Assembly: GCA_963675625.1 (NCBI GenBank)
Contig: OY776497.1
Coordinates: forward strand, 2,232,001-2,296,000
DNA: 64,000 nt
DNA from: F22 sp963675625
GTDB taxonomy: Bacteria; Bacteroidota; Bacteroidia; Bacteroidales; Bacteroidaceae
Direction of reading: 5' to 3'
Shown here: piece by piece, positions 8,806 to 16,794 of the stretch
Numbering within the stretch: the stretch's first letter is position 1
Layout: the number at the start of each line of letters is the position of its first letter
The notes under the pieces: model-generated
Told to the model about the DNA's origin: nothing
What the model saw: only the letters and a program-made list of their open reading frames with translations
Database searches by the model: none
Translations under genes and position numbers: made by a program

Positions 8806-9822
8806 TTACTTTTCGTGATATACTACGTGCATCACTGTCTGTCCCACAGCTTGTAGAGTTGTTTTATCTATCCAAGACATATCATCTTTTATAGTATGCC
8901 AATGAGCCCCAAATCCAGAGTGTTTACAGTTGGGTTGATAAGGGATAATATCTACAGTTGGTATCTCTGCTATTTGATTAATAAAGACGTGGTCATCAGT
9001 GACAGCTCCACCTTCTTCAGAGATGAAAAATTTACTATATCCTAGAGACTTGCCAGCAGCCCATATTTTTTCGGTGTATTTTTTTGCGTATTGCAATGAG
9101 AAATATTCTTTATAGAAGGTAGCATTAGGTCCACCAACCATGTCTAGTAAGATACCAAAACGAGCATTATAGCGATCTTTATGTGGAATACGTGCCCAAT
9201 ATTGAGATCCTAAACACCAGTAAGTATCTTTGCGTTCTTTATCGTAATCAGCTGGTGCTCCATAATCTTCTGCATCTAAAAAGATGATGTCAACACCGAT
9301 GGTCGGTGATTGTTGTTGAAAATGACGAGCCATTTCCAAAAGGGCACCTACGCCGCTAGCGCCATCATTGGCTCCTAAAATAGGAGTGCGGTGTTTGCTT
9401 TTATCTGGATCATGGTCTGCATACGGTCTGCTATCCCAATGTGAAAACAATGCAACACGTTTTTTACATTCTGGCTTGTAGCTACCAATGATATTTACAG
9501 CGTCCAATAGAGTCCCATCATAAGCAACAAGTTGTGTTTTTTGAAAGGTTACTTCAGCACCAAGACGGGATAATGTATTGCCTAGATATTGAGCACACTC
9601 TTTGTGTGCTTGGCTATTTGGTACACGTGGACCAAATTGAACTTGTTGTTCAATAAAATGATAGGCACTATCTGCTGAAAAAGTTGGTACAACTACAGTG
9701 GCATGGTCTGTTGTACTTACTTCTAGTTTTTTTTGTTTCTTACCAGTACCACAGCTACATAATAGAGCTATAGTCAAGCATACGATGCTAGCTTTGCTAA
9801 GCTTTTGTTGAATAATATCCAT
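8806..9822 (-). CDS. M28-family glutaminyl-peptide cyclotransferase-like lipoprotein
   Basis: 338 residues with a lipoprotein signal (LLCSC, followed by GTGKKQKK). The catalytic domain has M28 features in order: FSHWDSRPYADHDPD (His ligand), LGANDGASGVGALLEMAR (bridging Asp), FLDAEDYG (Glu/Asp), and a C-terminal DDHVFINQ and HTIKDDMSWID with a late His. The HWDSRPYA version and single-domain length are typical of Bacteroidetes glutaminyl cyclases, as characterised in Porphyromonas and Tannerella. These form N-terminal pyroglutamate on exported proteins after signal-peptidase cleavage at Gln. An aminopeptidase activity is the alternative. Envelope location is inferred from the lipobox. Confidence 0.87.
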   Translation of the reverse strand: MDIIQQKLSKASIVCLTIALLCSCGTGKKQKKLEVSTTDHATVVVPTFSADSAYHFIEQQVQFGPRVPNSQAHKECAQYLGNTLSRLGAEVTFQKTQLVAYDGTLLDAVNIIGSYKPECKKRVALFSHWDSRPYADHDPDKSKHRTPILGANDGASGVGALLEMARHFQQQSPTIGVDIIFLDAEDYGAPADYDKERKDTYWCLGSQYWARIPHKDRYNARFGILLDMVGGPNATFYKEYFSLQYAKKYTEKIWAAGKSLGYSKFFISEEGGAVTDDHVFINQIAEIPTVDIIPYQPNCKHSGFGAHWHTIKDDMSWIDKTTLQAVGQTVMHVVYHEK

Positions 9823-9831
9823 ATGATTTAT

Positions 9832-10749
9832 TTATTCTTGATTGTCGAATGACAAAGATACGCTTTTTTTATTGATTTGTAGGTTACATAATGCTCCATT
9901 TATCATTGGACGATTGTCTTGAACATGCCCAATTGGAAAGTTAAAGCAAATAGGATAAGAAAATTCGCTTAATATGGCAGCTAACGCTTCGTATAATGGG
10001 GCACCAAGACGTGTGTGTTCAACATAGTCTGTAAATTGACCTATGATTAATCCTGATAATTTGTTTAATATACCAGCCAATTTCATATTGAGTAACATAC
10101 GCTCTACAGCATGTGGTGCTTCACTCACATCTTCGATAAATAAGATGGTATTGTTTGCAGGAAAGTCATATGGGGTGCCTCTTAATGACTGTAGCATACA
10201 CATGTTGCCGCCACGAAGTATGCCAGTAGCACGGCCTACTTTGTTGAGTGGATGTGCAGGAATAGAATATACTGGTAATTTCCCAAATAAAAGCTGCTTC
10301 AAAAGGTTGCTACATGTATCACCTAGGCCTTCTACAGCCAAGTGTCGTGCCATTAGTGCGTGGATAGATGCAAAACCATAATGTTGAAGTAAACTATGAA
10401 TGCATGTTATATCACTAAACCCAATGAGCCATTTAGGATGCTTGCTGAATGTTTTTATGTTTAATTTATCGATTAAATGCATTGTCCCATACCCTCCTCG
10501 GCTGCATAAAATAGCTTTCGCAGTTGGATGATCAAATGCCTTTTGTAGATCTTGAAGTCGCTCTTTATGCGTAGCTGAGTATCCTGCATATTGAGTTAAT
10601 ATGTGAGGTGATTGAACGACATGTAGCCCCCAATATTCTAATATTTTAGTGGCTTTATTCACAAAGCTTGGGTCTATATGACTGGCTGGCGATAAAATGA
10701 TAATTGTATCGCCTGGAACTAAAAACGGTGGAAATTGTAGGCTATTCAT
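9832..10749 (-). CDS. ldcA: LD-carboxypeptidase (peptidase S66, LdcA-like)
   Basis: 305 residues, typical S66 length. The nucleophile Ser lies in LIGFSDITCIHSLL, the acid residue in ILFIEDVSEAPHAVERML, and the catalytic His in FPIGHVQDNRPM; together they give the Ser-Glu-His triad of the family. SRGGYGTMHLIDKLN is another conserved block. The enzyme removes the terminal D-Ala from muropeptide tetrapeptides during cell-wall recycling in the cytoplasm. It is 9 bp upstream of the M28 lipoprotein gene and probably co-transcribed, starting from the TACTTTTG box at 10771-10778. It is divergent from ptb. Confidence 0.93.
   Translation of the reverse strand: MNSLQFPPFLVPGDTIIILSPASHIDPSFVNKATKILEYWGLHVVQSPHILTQYAGYSATHKERLQDLQKAFDHPTAKAILCSRGGYGTMHLIDKLNIKTFSKHPKWLIGFSDITCIHSLLQHYGFASIHALMARHLAVEGLGDTCSNLLKQLLFGKLPVYSIPAHPLNKVGRATGILRGGNMCMLQSLRGTPYDFPANNTILFIEDVSEAPHAVERMLLNMKLAGILNKLSGLIIGQFTDYVEHTRLGAPLYEALAAILSEFSYPICFNFPIGHVQDNRPMINGALCNLQINKKSVSLSFDNQE
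9853..9860 (-). promoter_or_regulatory. Possible -7 promoter box for the M28 lipoprotein gene
   Basis: TATCTTTG on the minus strand, 31 bp before the M28 gene start and inside the last codons of the LD-carboxypeptidase gene. Chance occurrence within coding sequence is possible; no -33 box is evident. Confidence 0.35.
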
Positions 10750-10770
10750 TATTTAACGTTGTCTATTGTA

Positions 10771-10778
10771 CAAAAGTA
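10771..10778 (-). promoter_or_regulatory. -7 promoter box for ldcA
   Basis: TACTTTTG on the minus strand fits TAnnTTTG and is 22 bp before the ldcA ATG at 10749. Confidence 0.5.
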
Positions 10779-10838
10779 GCCAAAATATAATGGAAAATCA
10801 ATAGATTTTTTAGATATTTGTTCCATAAACCTATCACT

Positions 10839-11744
10839 ATGGAACAATTGAAGTCTTTTAAACAGCTGATACAATACCTGCATCATCAAAGCAAGCGTAA
10901 GCGTATGGTGGTTGTCAATCCTGTAGATGATCATACGCAAGAAGCGTTACACATGGCTTTGAAAAAAGGGGTTGTTCAGTGTATTATGGTTGGAGATAAA
11001 GAGCAGTTGTCTCAGACTATCTGTGCTAATAATTATCCCGAAAATGTAGATATTATTCATTTTGATGACATAGAGGAAGCTGCACGACACGCAGTTTTGA
11101 TGTGTAAAAATGGTGAAGCTGATATCTTAATGAAAGGATTGATTAACACAGATGATTTGTTGCGAGCTGTTTTAGATAAACAACAAGGTATATTACCAGC
11201 AGGAAATGTGATGACTCATATCTCAGCGGTGGAAATACCAGGGTATGATAAATTGCTGTTTTTTTCTGATGCAGCTGTTATACCACGTCCAACCGTACAT
11301 CAAAGGATTGAGATTATTACATATGCCATTAACGTGTGTCATCAATTTGGTATTGAACGGCCTCGTATTGCATTGACACATTTTACAGAAAAAGTTAGTG
11401 CTAAATTCCCTATTTCTCTTGATTATGTAAATATTGTAGAATTGGCGGAAGCTGGTGAATTTGGTGATGTGCTTATTGATGGACCTATGGATGTAAAGAG
11501 TGCCTGTGAAGTAAAGAGTGCAGCACTTAAGGGGGTTGCATCATGTATTGAAGGACGTGCCGATGTGTTGATTTTTCCCAACATAGAAAGTGGAAATACT
11601 TTTTATAAAACGGTGTCTTTATTTACTAAAGCACAGATGGCAGGTATGTTACAAGGGACAATGTGTCCAGTTGTGTTGCCTTCACGGGCAGACTCTTCTG
11701 AATCTAAGTTCAACAGTATTGCTTTTGCAGCATTGTGTTCTTAG
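10839..11744 (+). CDS. ptb: Phosphate butyryltransferase
   Basis: 301 residues from the ATG at 10839. The open frame extends upstream to a TTG at 10818, but the ATG gives the usual family N-terminus (MEQLKSFKQLIQYLH). Motifs of the phosphate acetyl/butyryltransferase fold are visible: ADILMKGLINTDDLLRAVL, DAAVIPRPT and VLIFPNIESGNTFYK. The enzyme exchanges CoA of butyryl-CoA for phosphate. The butyrate kinase gene 137 bp downstream completes the pair that makes ATP and butyrate, so Ptb fits better than Pta. The intergenic space contains a stem-loop that may modulate the ratio of the two products. Confidence 0.92.
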   Translation: MEQLKSFKQLIQYLHHQSKRKRMVVVNPVDDHTQEALHMALKKGVVQCIMVGDKEQLSQTICANNYPENVDIIHFDDIEEAARHAVLMCKNGEADILMKGLINTDDLLRAVLDKQQGILPAGNVMTHISAVEIPGYDKLLFFSDAAVIPRPTVHQRIEIITYAINVCHQFGIERPRIALTHFTEKVSAKFPISLDYVNIVELAEAGEFGDVLIDGPMDVKSACEVKSAALKGVASCIEGRADVLIFPNIESGNTFYKTVSLFTKAQMAGMLQGTMCPVVLPSRADSSESKFNSIAFAALCS

Positions 11745-11829
11745 AGAATGTGTTCTTATGAAAAAAATGAGTTCCTAAGATTTTATTGGACGAAAGAATT
11801 AAAGATACTACAGATATTATAATAAGTAC

Positions 11830-11865
11830 ACATGCCTCTTTGTGGATTAGGAGGTATGTATTTTT
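11830..11865 (+). terminator. Stem-loop between ptb and buk (partial terminator or processing site)
   Basis: ACATGCCTC at 11830-11838 pairs with GAGGTATGT at 11851-11859 (9 bp including one G-U) with a 12-nt loop, followed by ATTTTT. It sits 16 bp before the buk ATG, so complete termination here would uncouple the two genes. Read-through or a role as an mRNA-stabilising hairpin is equally possible. Confidence 0.5.
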
Positions 11866-11881
11866 AATAAATTAGAAAATT

Positions 11882-13003
11882 ATGGGCAGAATAAGGTACG
11901 TATTGGCTATCAACCCAGGGTCAACTTCGACCAAGTTGGCAGTGTATGGTGAAGACATTCTTCTCCATCAGAAGGTGATACGCCATACGCATGAAGAATT
12001 GGCGGAATATCCTACTATTAAAGATCAAATTCCATACAGATTGGAGTTAATTTCTAATGCCTTGTTAGAAATGGATTTCCAAAAACCGCTTTCGGCGGTT
12101 ATCGGTCGTGGGGGATTGACACATCCATTACCAGGTGGGGTGTATAAAGTAGATCATCCAATGATTTATGATTTGGAAAATGCAACTCGTCAGCATGCAT
12201 CAAATTTAGGTGCTATTTTGGCGGCTAGGATAGCATATCGTTATACAGATTGCATTCCGCTTATTGCTGACCCTGTAGTCGTTGATGAAATGACTGAGAA
12301 AGCGCATATCTCTGGCCATCCAGATATGCCCCGTTTATCCATATTTCATGCGCTAAATCAAAAAGCTGTTGCACGTCAGTATTGTCGTTCAATTGGTTTG
12401 TTGTATGATGAACTCAATATCATTGTTTGTCATATGGGAGGTGGAGTATCTGTAGGTGCTCATGAGAAAGGTCGTGTTATTGACGTCAATAATGCACTTG
12501 ATGGTGAGGGACCGTTTTCTCCAGAACGTTCTGGCACTCTACCAGCGGGACAATTAATTGACTATATCTTTAAAAAACAACTGACTTATACTCAAGCCAA
12601 GAAATTGATCGTTGGACAAGGTGGGTTGATGGCTCATTTCGGTACAACAAATGTTCCCGATATTTTACGAAAAGTTCGTGATGGTGATCATCGTGCAGCA
12701 ACAGTTATTGCAGCTATGGAATATTCTATAGCCAAATATATCGGTATGTGTGCTGTTGCGTTGATGGGTAAAGTAGATGCTATTATATTGACTGGTGGAA
12801 TTGCTAATAATAGTACAATCACTGAGAATATCAAATTGCAAGTACAATGGATAGCACCAGTACATGTACTACCTGGCGAGGATGAATTTGAAGCTATGCG
12901 TGTCAATGCCTTTAGAGTTTTGGATAACCCAAGTGAAGCAAAAGAATATATTCCAGCTGATAAAAATGTTGCTAATTCGTCAGTACATCAATTTTTGAAG
13001 TAA
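11882..13003 (+). CDS. buk: Butyrate kinase
   Basis: 373 residues, slightly longer than the common 355. ASKHA-fold signatures are clear: LAINPGSTSTKLAVY (phosphate 1), VVCHMGGGVSVGAH, the DGEGPFSPERSGTLP block specific to butyrate kinases, and IILTGGIANN (adenosine motif). It converts butyryl phosphate plus ADP to butyrate and ATP in the cytoplasm. Paired with ptb upstream. A strong intrinsic terminator follows at 13026. In Bacteroidetes the pair may also act on branched-chain acyl phosphates, which cannot be decided here. Confidence 0.96.
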   Translation: MGRIRYVLAINPGSTSTKLAVYGEDILLHQKVIRHTHEELAEYPTIKDQIPYRLELISNALLEMDFQKPLSAVIGRGGLTHPLPGGVYKVDHPMIYDLENATRQHASNLGAILAARIAYRYTDCIPLIADPVVVDEMTEKAHISGHPDMPRLSIFHALNQKAVARQYCRSIGLLYDELNIIVCHMGGGVSVGAHEKGRVIDVNNALDGEGPFSPERSGTLPAGQLIDYIFKKQLTYTQAKKLIVGQGGLMAHFGTTNVPDILRKVRDGDHRAATVIAAMEYSIAKYIGMCAVALMGKVDAIILTGGIANNSTITENIKLQVQWIAPVHVLPGEDEFEAMRVNAFRVLDNPSEAKEYIPADKNVANSSVHQFLK

Positions 13004-13025
13004 TTTTTATTAGAAAATAATATGA

Positions 13026-13061
13026 GGGTATGCCGTATCAATTGCGGCATACCCTTTTTTT
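13026..13061 (+). terminator. Intrinsic terminator after buk
   Basis: GGGTATGCCG at 13026-13035 pairs perfectly with CGGCATACCC at 13045-13054, with a 9-nt loop and a run of seven T at 13055-13061. Classic Rho-independent terminator on the plus strand, 23 bp after the buk stop. Confidence 0.95.
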
Positions 13062-13164
13062 ATTTTATAGATAGCATATTAGTCTTTATTTTGCTTTTAT
13101 GGTTGAATTAGTATAGATTAACAAATAAAATAGTGTCATGTTTATGTAAATAAATATTATTTAT

Positions 13165-13172
13165 TAACTTTG
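13165..13172 (+). promoter_or_regulatory. -7 promoter box upstream of the small HTH gene
   Basis: TAACTTTG matches TAnnTTTG. It is 112 bp before the ATG at 13285, so a leader of about 105 nt is implied. The 280 bp between buk and the HTH gene holds the buk terminator, this box and AT-rich sequence; I see nothing else in it. Confidence 0.45.
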
Positions 13173-13284
13173 CATAGAGCATATTGTGATAAAAGATTGT
13201 TATAAATGTATTATTACACTAACTAAAGTGGCGATTTCTACTAGTATAGAGTATTATCTGTAAATCTTAAAGCTAATATTGATT

Positions 13285-13650
13285 ATGAATACAACGTTAA
13301 GAGAAACTAGTCCTGATTTTGTAATGTTGCAGGCAGAATTTCCATGTCTTCAACAGTGGGCTCTAGTACAAGAGAAAGTGAGAATGAGTAGCATTGATGA
13401 AAGGATGAAAAAACACTATTTGCTTATTCTATCTCGCTTTGACTACATCAGGTTTGAAGAAATTCGAAAGATGTCGTCCAAGCATATTACAAACATTGAT
13501 ACAAGGTACATGATTTGTTTCAGTGTTGGAATTAGCACGTCGGATATTGCTAAGATATTTAAAGTTGCAAAGGCCAGCGTGTACACAATGCGTTATCGCT
13601 TGAGAAAGAAATTTCCAAATGAAAAAGTGAGTGAAGTAGAGCTTCTTTAA
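13285..13650 (+). CDS. Small DNA-binding protein with a C-terminal LuxR-type HTH, orphan
   Basis: 121 residues from the ATG at 13285; the open frame also includes a TTG six bases earlier, judged unlikely. The C-terminal 40 residues (ICFSVGISTSDIAKIFKVAKASVYTMRYRLRKKFP) are a helix-turn-helix of the kind that ends Bacteroidetes TPR/two-component-like regulators, where the pattern S-x-x-D/E-I-A...V...R-Y-R-L-R-K-K-F recurs. The N-terminal 80 residues are mainly helical (LQQWALVQEKVRMSSIDERMKKHYLLILSRFDYIRFEEI) with no sensor, TPR or receiver domain. It may be a stand-alone regulator or a remnant of a larger protein. There is no operon partner; it is flanked by the buk terminator and the tRNA-Ser genes. 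Confidence 0.75.
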   Translation: MNTTLRETSPDFVMLQAEFPCLQQWALVQEKVRMSSIDERMKKHYLLILSRFDYIRFEEIRKMSSKHITNIDTRYMICFSVGISTSDIAKIFKVAKASVYTMRYRLRKKFPNEKVSEVELL

Positions 13651-13687
13651 TGGGATTAAAGTTTTGGCAATTCTTTGTCTAATGTAC

Positions 13688-13734
13688 AAAAAAAGAGTCC
13701 AGACAGTACAAAATAAGTGCTATCTGGACTCTTT
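13688..13734 (-). terminator. Intrinsic terminator of the tRNA-Ser transcription unit
   Basis: On the minus strand AAAGAGTCCAGA (13734-13723) pairs with TCTGGACTCTTT (13703-13692), a 12-bp stem extendable by two pairs, followed by a run of T down to 13688. It lies 17 bp past the 3' end of the first-listed tRNA. Confidence 0.9.
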
Positions 13735-13751
13735 ATTACGATATGAAAAGC

Positions 13752-13835
13752 GGAGAGAGAGGGATTCAAACCCCCGAAACCTCTCGGTTTGCCGGTTTTC
13801 AAGACCGGTGCAATCGATCACTCTGCCATCTCTCC
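13752..13835 (-). tRNA. tRNA-Ser (anticodon UGA), copy 1
   Basis: The minus strand reads GGAGAGATGGCAGAG at the 5' end; the acceptor stem GGAGAGA pairs with TCTCTCC at the 3' end. The anticodon arm CCGGTCTTGAAAACCGG carries anticodon TGA. A long variable arm (CCGAGAGGTTTCGG) marks a class II serine tRNA, and GGTTTGAATCC is the T-loop. 84 nt without encoded CCA. Identical to copy 2 at 13884, separated by 48 bp and probably co-transcribed. Confidence 0.95.
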
Positions 13836-13883
13836 AGTGCTTTATAAGGTAATCATGTACGTCATTATTAATGTCGTCTTGGC

Positions 13884-13967
13884 GGAGAGAGAGGGATTCA
13901 AACCCCCGAAACCTCTCGGTTTGCCGGTTTTCAAGACCGGTGCAATCGATCACTCTGCCATCTCTCC
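13884..13967 (-). tRNA. tRNA-Ser (anticodon UGA), copy 2
   Basis: Same 84-nt sequence as copy 1, with class II variable arm and TGA anticodon. It is the promoter-proximal copy on the minus strand; the -7 box at 14007-14014 is 40 bp upstream. UGA reads UCN codons, mainly UCA. The dnaB stop is 154 bp further upstream. Confidence 0.95.
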
Positions 13968-14006
13968 AAGCACTACTTTAAGCACTGCTATTCCTTAAAA
14001 GCGATG

Positions 14007-14014
14007 CAAAAGTA
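14007..14014 (-). promoter_or_regulatory. -7 promoter box for the tRNA-Ser pair
   Basis: TACTTTTG on the minus strand (TAnnTTTG), 40 bp before the 5' end of tRNA copy 2. Confidence 0.55.
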
Positions 14015-14121
14015 CGGATAAAATTCTTATCATCCAAACTATTGCTACAAAAAATGCAATATTTTTTATTTTCCTTGTCTACTCCTAGTAGTTCCTTTAT
14101 GATAAACTACTAATATACATC

Positions 14122-15744
14122 TTAAAAAGGTTGTCCTTCGTCCATAGATGGTGGAGGCGGCATTGAGCCATATGTATCAGGAAGGCCAGCTGCAAAATCT
14201 GGGATATTGTATTCTTCAGAAGATTGCAAGTTGCTTTCTGGTGGTGGAATAGAGCCATAATTGTGGTTTAGACGAGATTGATATATCCCATCGCTTGCTC
14301 CTGCACCAGTTTCGTATTCTTCCATTCTGATGTTTTCGAGTGATGTGTCATCGATATTATCAAATTTAGCAAAGTCTTTCTTAAATTCGAGCATCACATC
14401 CCCAACAGAACCATTACGGTGTTTTGCGATAATTATCATCGCTCTACCAGCTGTAGATATGCCATTGACTTCTTTAATCTTATAATATTCAGGACGGTGA
14501 ATAAAGCAAACCATATCGGCATCTTGCTCAATTGCACCCGATTCACGAAGGTCACTCAACTGAGGTTTTTTTCCATCAGGTCCTTCACGAGATTCTACAC
14601 CACGGTTCAACTGAGATAGTGCAATAACTGGTATATTCAATTCTTTGGCTAAACCTTTTAACGAACGAGATATTGTACTGACTTCTTCTTGACGCGAGCC
14701 ATGTTTCATACCACTAGCATTCATCAGTTGCAAGTAGTCAATAATAATCATTTCAATACCATGTTCTTTCACCAGACGACGTGCTTTAGTACGTAGCTCA
14801 AAAACAGACAATGATGGAGTGTCATCTACATAAATCGGTTTCCCTTGTAGAGTATGTACCCCCATTGCGAAATTTTCTGCATCTTGCGAATTTAGGTTAC
14901 CACTCTTAATTTTATCCCCTTCAACTTGCGATACGTTAACTAAAAGACGGTTAACTAACTGAACGTTGCTCATTTCGAGCGAGAATATAGCAACTGGAAT
15001 GTTATGATCAACTGCCATGTTTTTAGCCATTGACAGTACAAAAGCTGTTTTACCCATTGCAGGACGAGCGGCTATAATCACTAAATCAGACTTTTGCCAT
15101 CCATGTGTCATTTCGTCCAATTTGTCAAATCCAGAGGTTAATCCACTCATATGGCCATCACGAGATTGGGCTTCTCTAAGGAGAATCTGTGCTTCCTTGA
15201 TTACTGGATCAATTTGAGTATAATCCTTTTGCAGGTTTCTTTGTGATATCTTAAAAAGCTCTCCTTCTGCTCTTTGCATTAACTCACTGATGTCTGAACC
15301 TTCATCAAAAGCATCTTGTTGTACTTCACTTGTAAAGGTGATAAGTTGTCTAGCTAGAGCTTTTTGTGCAATGATATTGGCATGATACTCAATATGGGCA
15401 GAATTAGCAATATTTCTGGTAAGTTCCATAAGATATGGCAATCCTCCCACTCGTTCTAAATCATCATTTTTTTCTAATTGATTCTTAACCGTCAGGAAGT
15501 CAATAGGTGATTGAGTTTCTGTCAATTCTCGAATCGCTTTATATATCAATTGATGTGAGTGTTTATAGAAACTTTCAGGTGAGAGGATTTCACTCACTTC
15601 AGCGATAGCTTGTTGCTCTACCATCAAAGCGCCGAGTACAGCTTCTTCTAGCTCTACCGCTTGTGGTTGGAGCTTTCCATTGCTGCTATTACGGGAATTA
15701 CGGCTTTCACGAATTGTACGTTTGCCAGAATATTGTTGAGCCAT
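14122..15744 (-). CDS. dnaB: Replicative DNA helicase DnaB
   Basis: 540 residues. The N-terminal primase-interaction domain starts LQPQAVELEEAVLGALMVEQQAI. The RecA-like helicase core carries Walker A AARPAMGKTAF, Walker B IIIDYLQLM and the DnaB motif LSDLRESGAIEQDADMV. It unwinds DNA at the replication fork as a hexamer. The C-terminal 60 residues are a low-complexity Pro/Gly/Ser-rich tail (GSIPPPESNL, YGSMPPPPSMDEG), common in Bacteroidetes DnaB. Monocistronic, with a -7 box at 15789; divergent from ispE. No intein is present. Confidence 0.97.
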   Translation of the reverse strand: MAQQYSGKRTIRESRNSRNSSNGKLQPQAVELEEAVLGALMVEQQAIAEVSEILSPESFYKHSHQLIYKAIRELTETQSPIDFLTVKNQLEKNDDLERVGGLPYLMELTRNIANSAHIEYHANIIAQKALARQLITFTSEVQQDAFDEGSDISELMQRAEGELFKISQRNLQKDYTQIDPVIKEAQILLREAQSRDGHMSGLTSGFDKLDEMTHGWQKSDLVIIAARPAMGKTAFVLSMAKNMAVDHNIPVAIFSLEMSNVQLVNRLLVNVSQVEGDKIKSGNLNSQDAENFAMGVHTLQGKPIYVDDTPSLSVFELRTKARRLVKEHGIEMIIIDYLQLMNASGMKHGSRQEEVSTISRSLKGLAKELNIPVIALSQLNRGVESREGPDGKKPQLSDLRESGAIEQDADMVCFIHRPEYYKIKEVNGISTAGRAMIIIAKHRNGSVGDVMLEFKKDFAKFDNIDDTSLENIRMEEYETGAGASDGIYQSRLNHNYGSIPPPESNLQSSEEYNIPDFAAGLPDTYGSMPPPPSMDEGQPF

Positions 15745-15788
15745 CTTTTAATATATAAAAATGAATTTGATTATTTCGTTTTAGTCAA

Positions 15789-15796
15789 CAAAGGTA
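15789..15796 (-). promoter_or_regulatory. -7 promoter box for dnaB
   Basis: TACCTTTG on the minus strand, 45 bp before the dnaB ATG; fits TAnnTTTG. Confidence 0.6.
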
Positions 15797-15881
15797 GAAA
15801 AAATAATTGAGAATGTACTCCCTTAATTTGTACATGTCATACATTTTTCCGATTATTGCATTTGATTATAAAAAATGAGCG

Positions 15882-16724
15882 ATGATTATATTTCCTAATG
15901 CCAAGATAAATCTTGGACTACATATTACAGAGAAACGTCCTGACGGGTATCACAATTTGGAGACTATTTTTTATCCGATCCCATTGTGTGATGCTTTAGA
16001 AGTACTCCATGTACCTGTCGAAAAAGGCCCAACGGGAGATCATTCATCTGCGCTACATTTTCATCTGGATGGTATGAATATAGAAGGTGATCCAGAAAAG
16101 AATCTCGTGTGTAAAGCTTACTATTTGTTGGCAAAAGATTTTGATTTACCTGCACTTAATGTACACTTGTTAAAGAATATTCCCACAGGTGCTGGATTAG
16201 GTGGGGGGTCTGCTGATGCTACCTTTATGCTAAAAGCAATAAATACCTTGGCCAATTTAGAACTGTCTGATGAGGCCTTGGAAAGTTACGCACTGAAATT
16301 AGGAGCAGATTGTCCTATTTTTGTTCGAAACAAGCCAGTGTATGCAGAGGGTATTGGAGAAATTTTTACGCCCATAGAATTCTCTTTAGAAGGATACCAG
16401 TTACTATTGGTAAAGCCCGATGTGTTTGTTTCCACTAAAGATGCTTTTGCACAGATCAAGCCATTTAAACGTGATATAAATATATTAGATGTCATTCAAC
16501 AACCCATTGAAACTTGGCGTCATTGCTTAGTCAATGATTTTGAAGGCAGCGTCTTTTCTAAGTTCCCAGAACTTGGTGAAGTGAAGGATTTTCTTTATGA
16601 ACAGGGGGCTTTATATGCAGCGATGAGTGGTTCTGGTGCTACGGTTTTTGGCATCTTTTCGCCTGATGCAGATATTCCTACTGTCAATATGCTTAATGCT
16701 TTTGTCTCTTTGTTAAAGCTATAA
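15882..16724 (+). CDS. ispE: 4-diphosphocytidyl-2-C-methyl-D-erythritol kinase
   Basis: 280 residues, the usual IspE length. GHMP-kinase motifs: FPNAKINLGLHI at the start, the ATP loop PTGAGLGGGSADA, and the C-terminal AMSGSGATVFGIF. It phosphorylates the 2-hydroxyl of CDP-methylerythritol in the MEP isoprenoid pathway. The start at 15882 is preferred because the upstream in-line ATG at 15875 is in another frame and closes after seven codons. Single gene, convergent with comEC. Confidence 0.97.
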   Translation: MIIFPNAKINLGLHITEKRPDGYHNLETIFYPIPLCDALEVLHVPVEKGPTGDHSSALHFHLDGMNIEGDPEKNLVCKAYYLLAKDFDLPALNVHLLKNIPTGAGLGGGSADATFMLKAINTLANLELSDEALESYALKLGADCPIFVRNKPVYAEGIGEIFTPIEFSLEGYQLLLVKPDVFVSTKDAFAQIKPFKRDINILDVIQQPIETWRHCLVNDFEGSVFSKFPELGEVKDFLYEQGALYAAMSGSGATVFGIFSPDADIPTVNMLNAFVSLLKL

Positions 16725-16794
16725 GTAGATTACATTGTCTGTATTATATGTTTGCATAGTAATATACCCTGTAAACAAGTTTCTATTTATGCGA

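Noticed and set aside
13664..13998. Open frames running across the two tRNA-Ser genes on both strands
   Set aside because: They translate the tRNA sequence and repeat because the tRNAs are identical; no start signal or protein family supports them.
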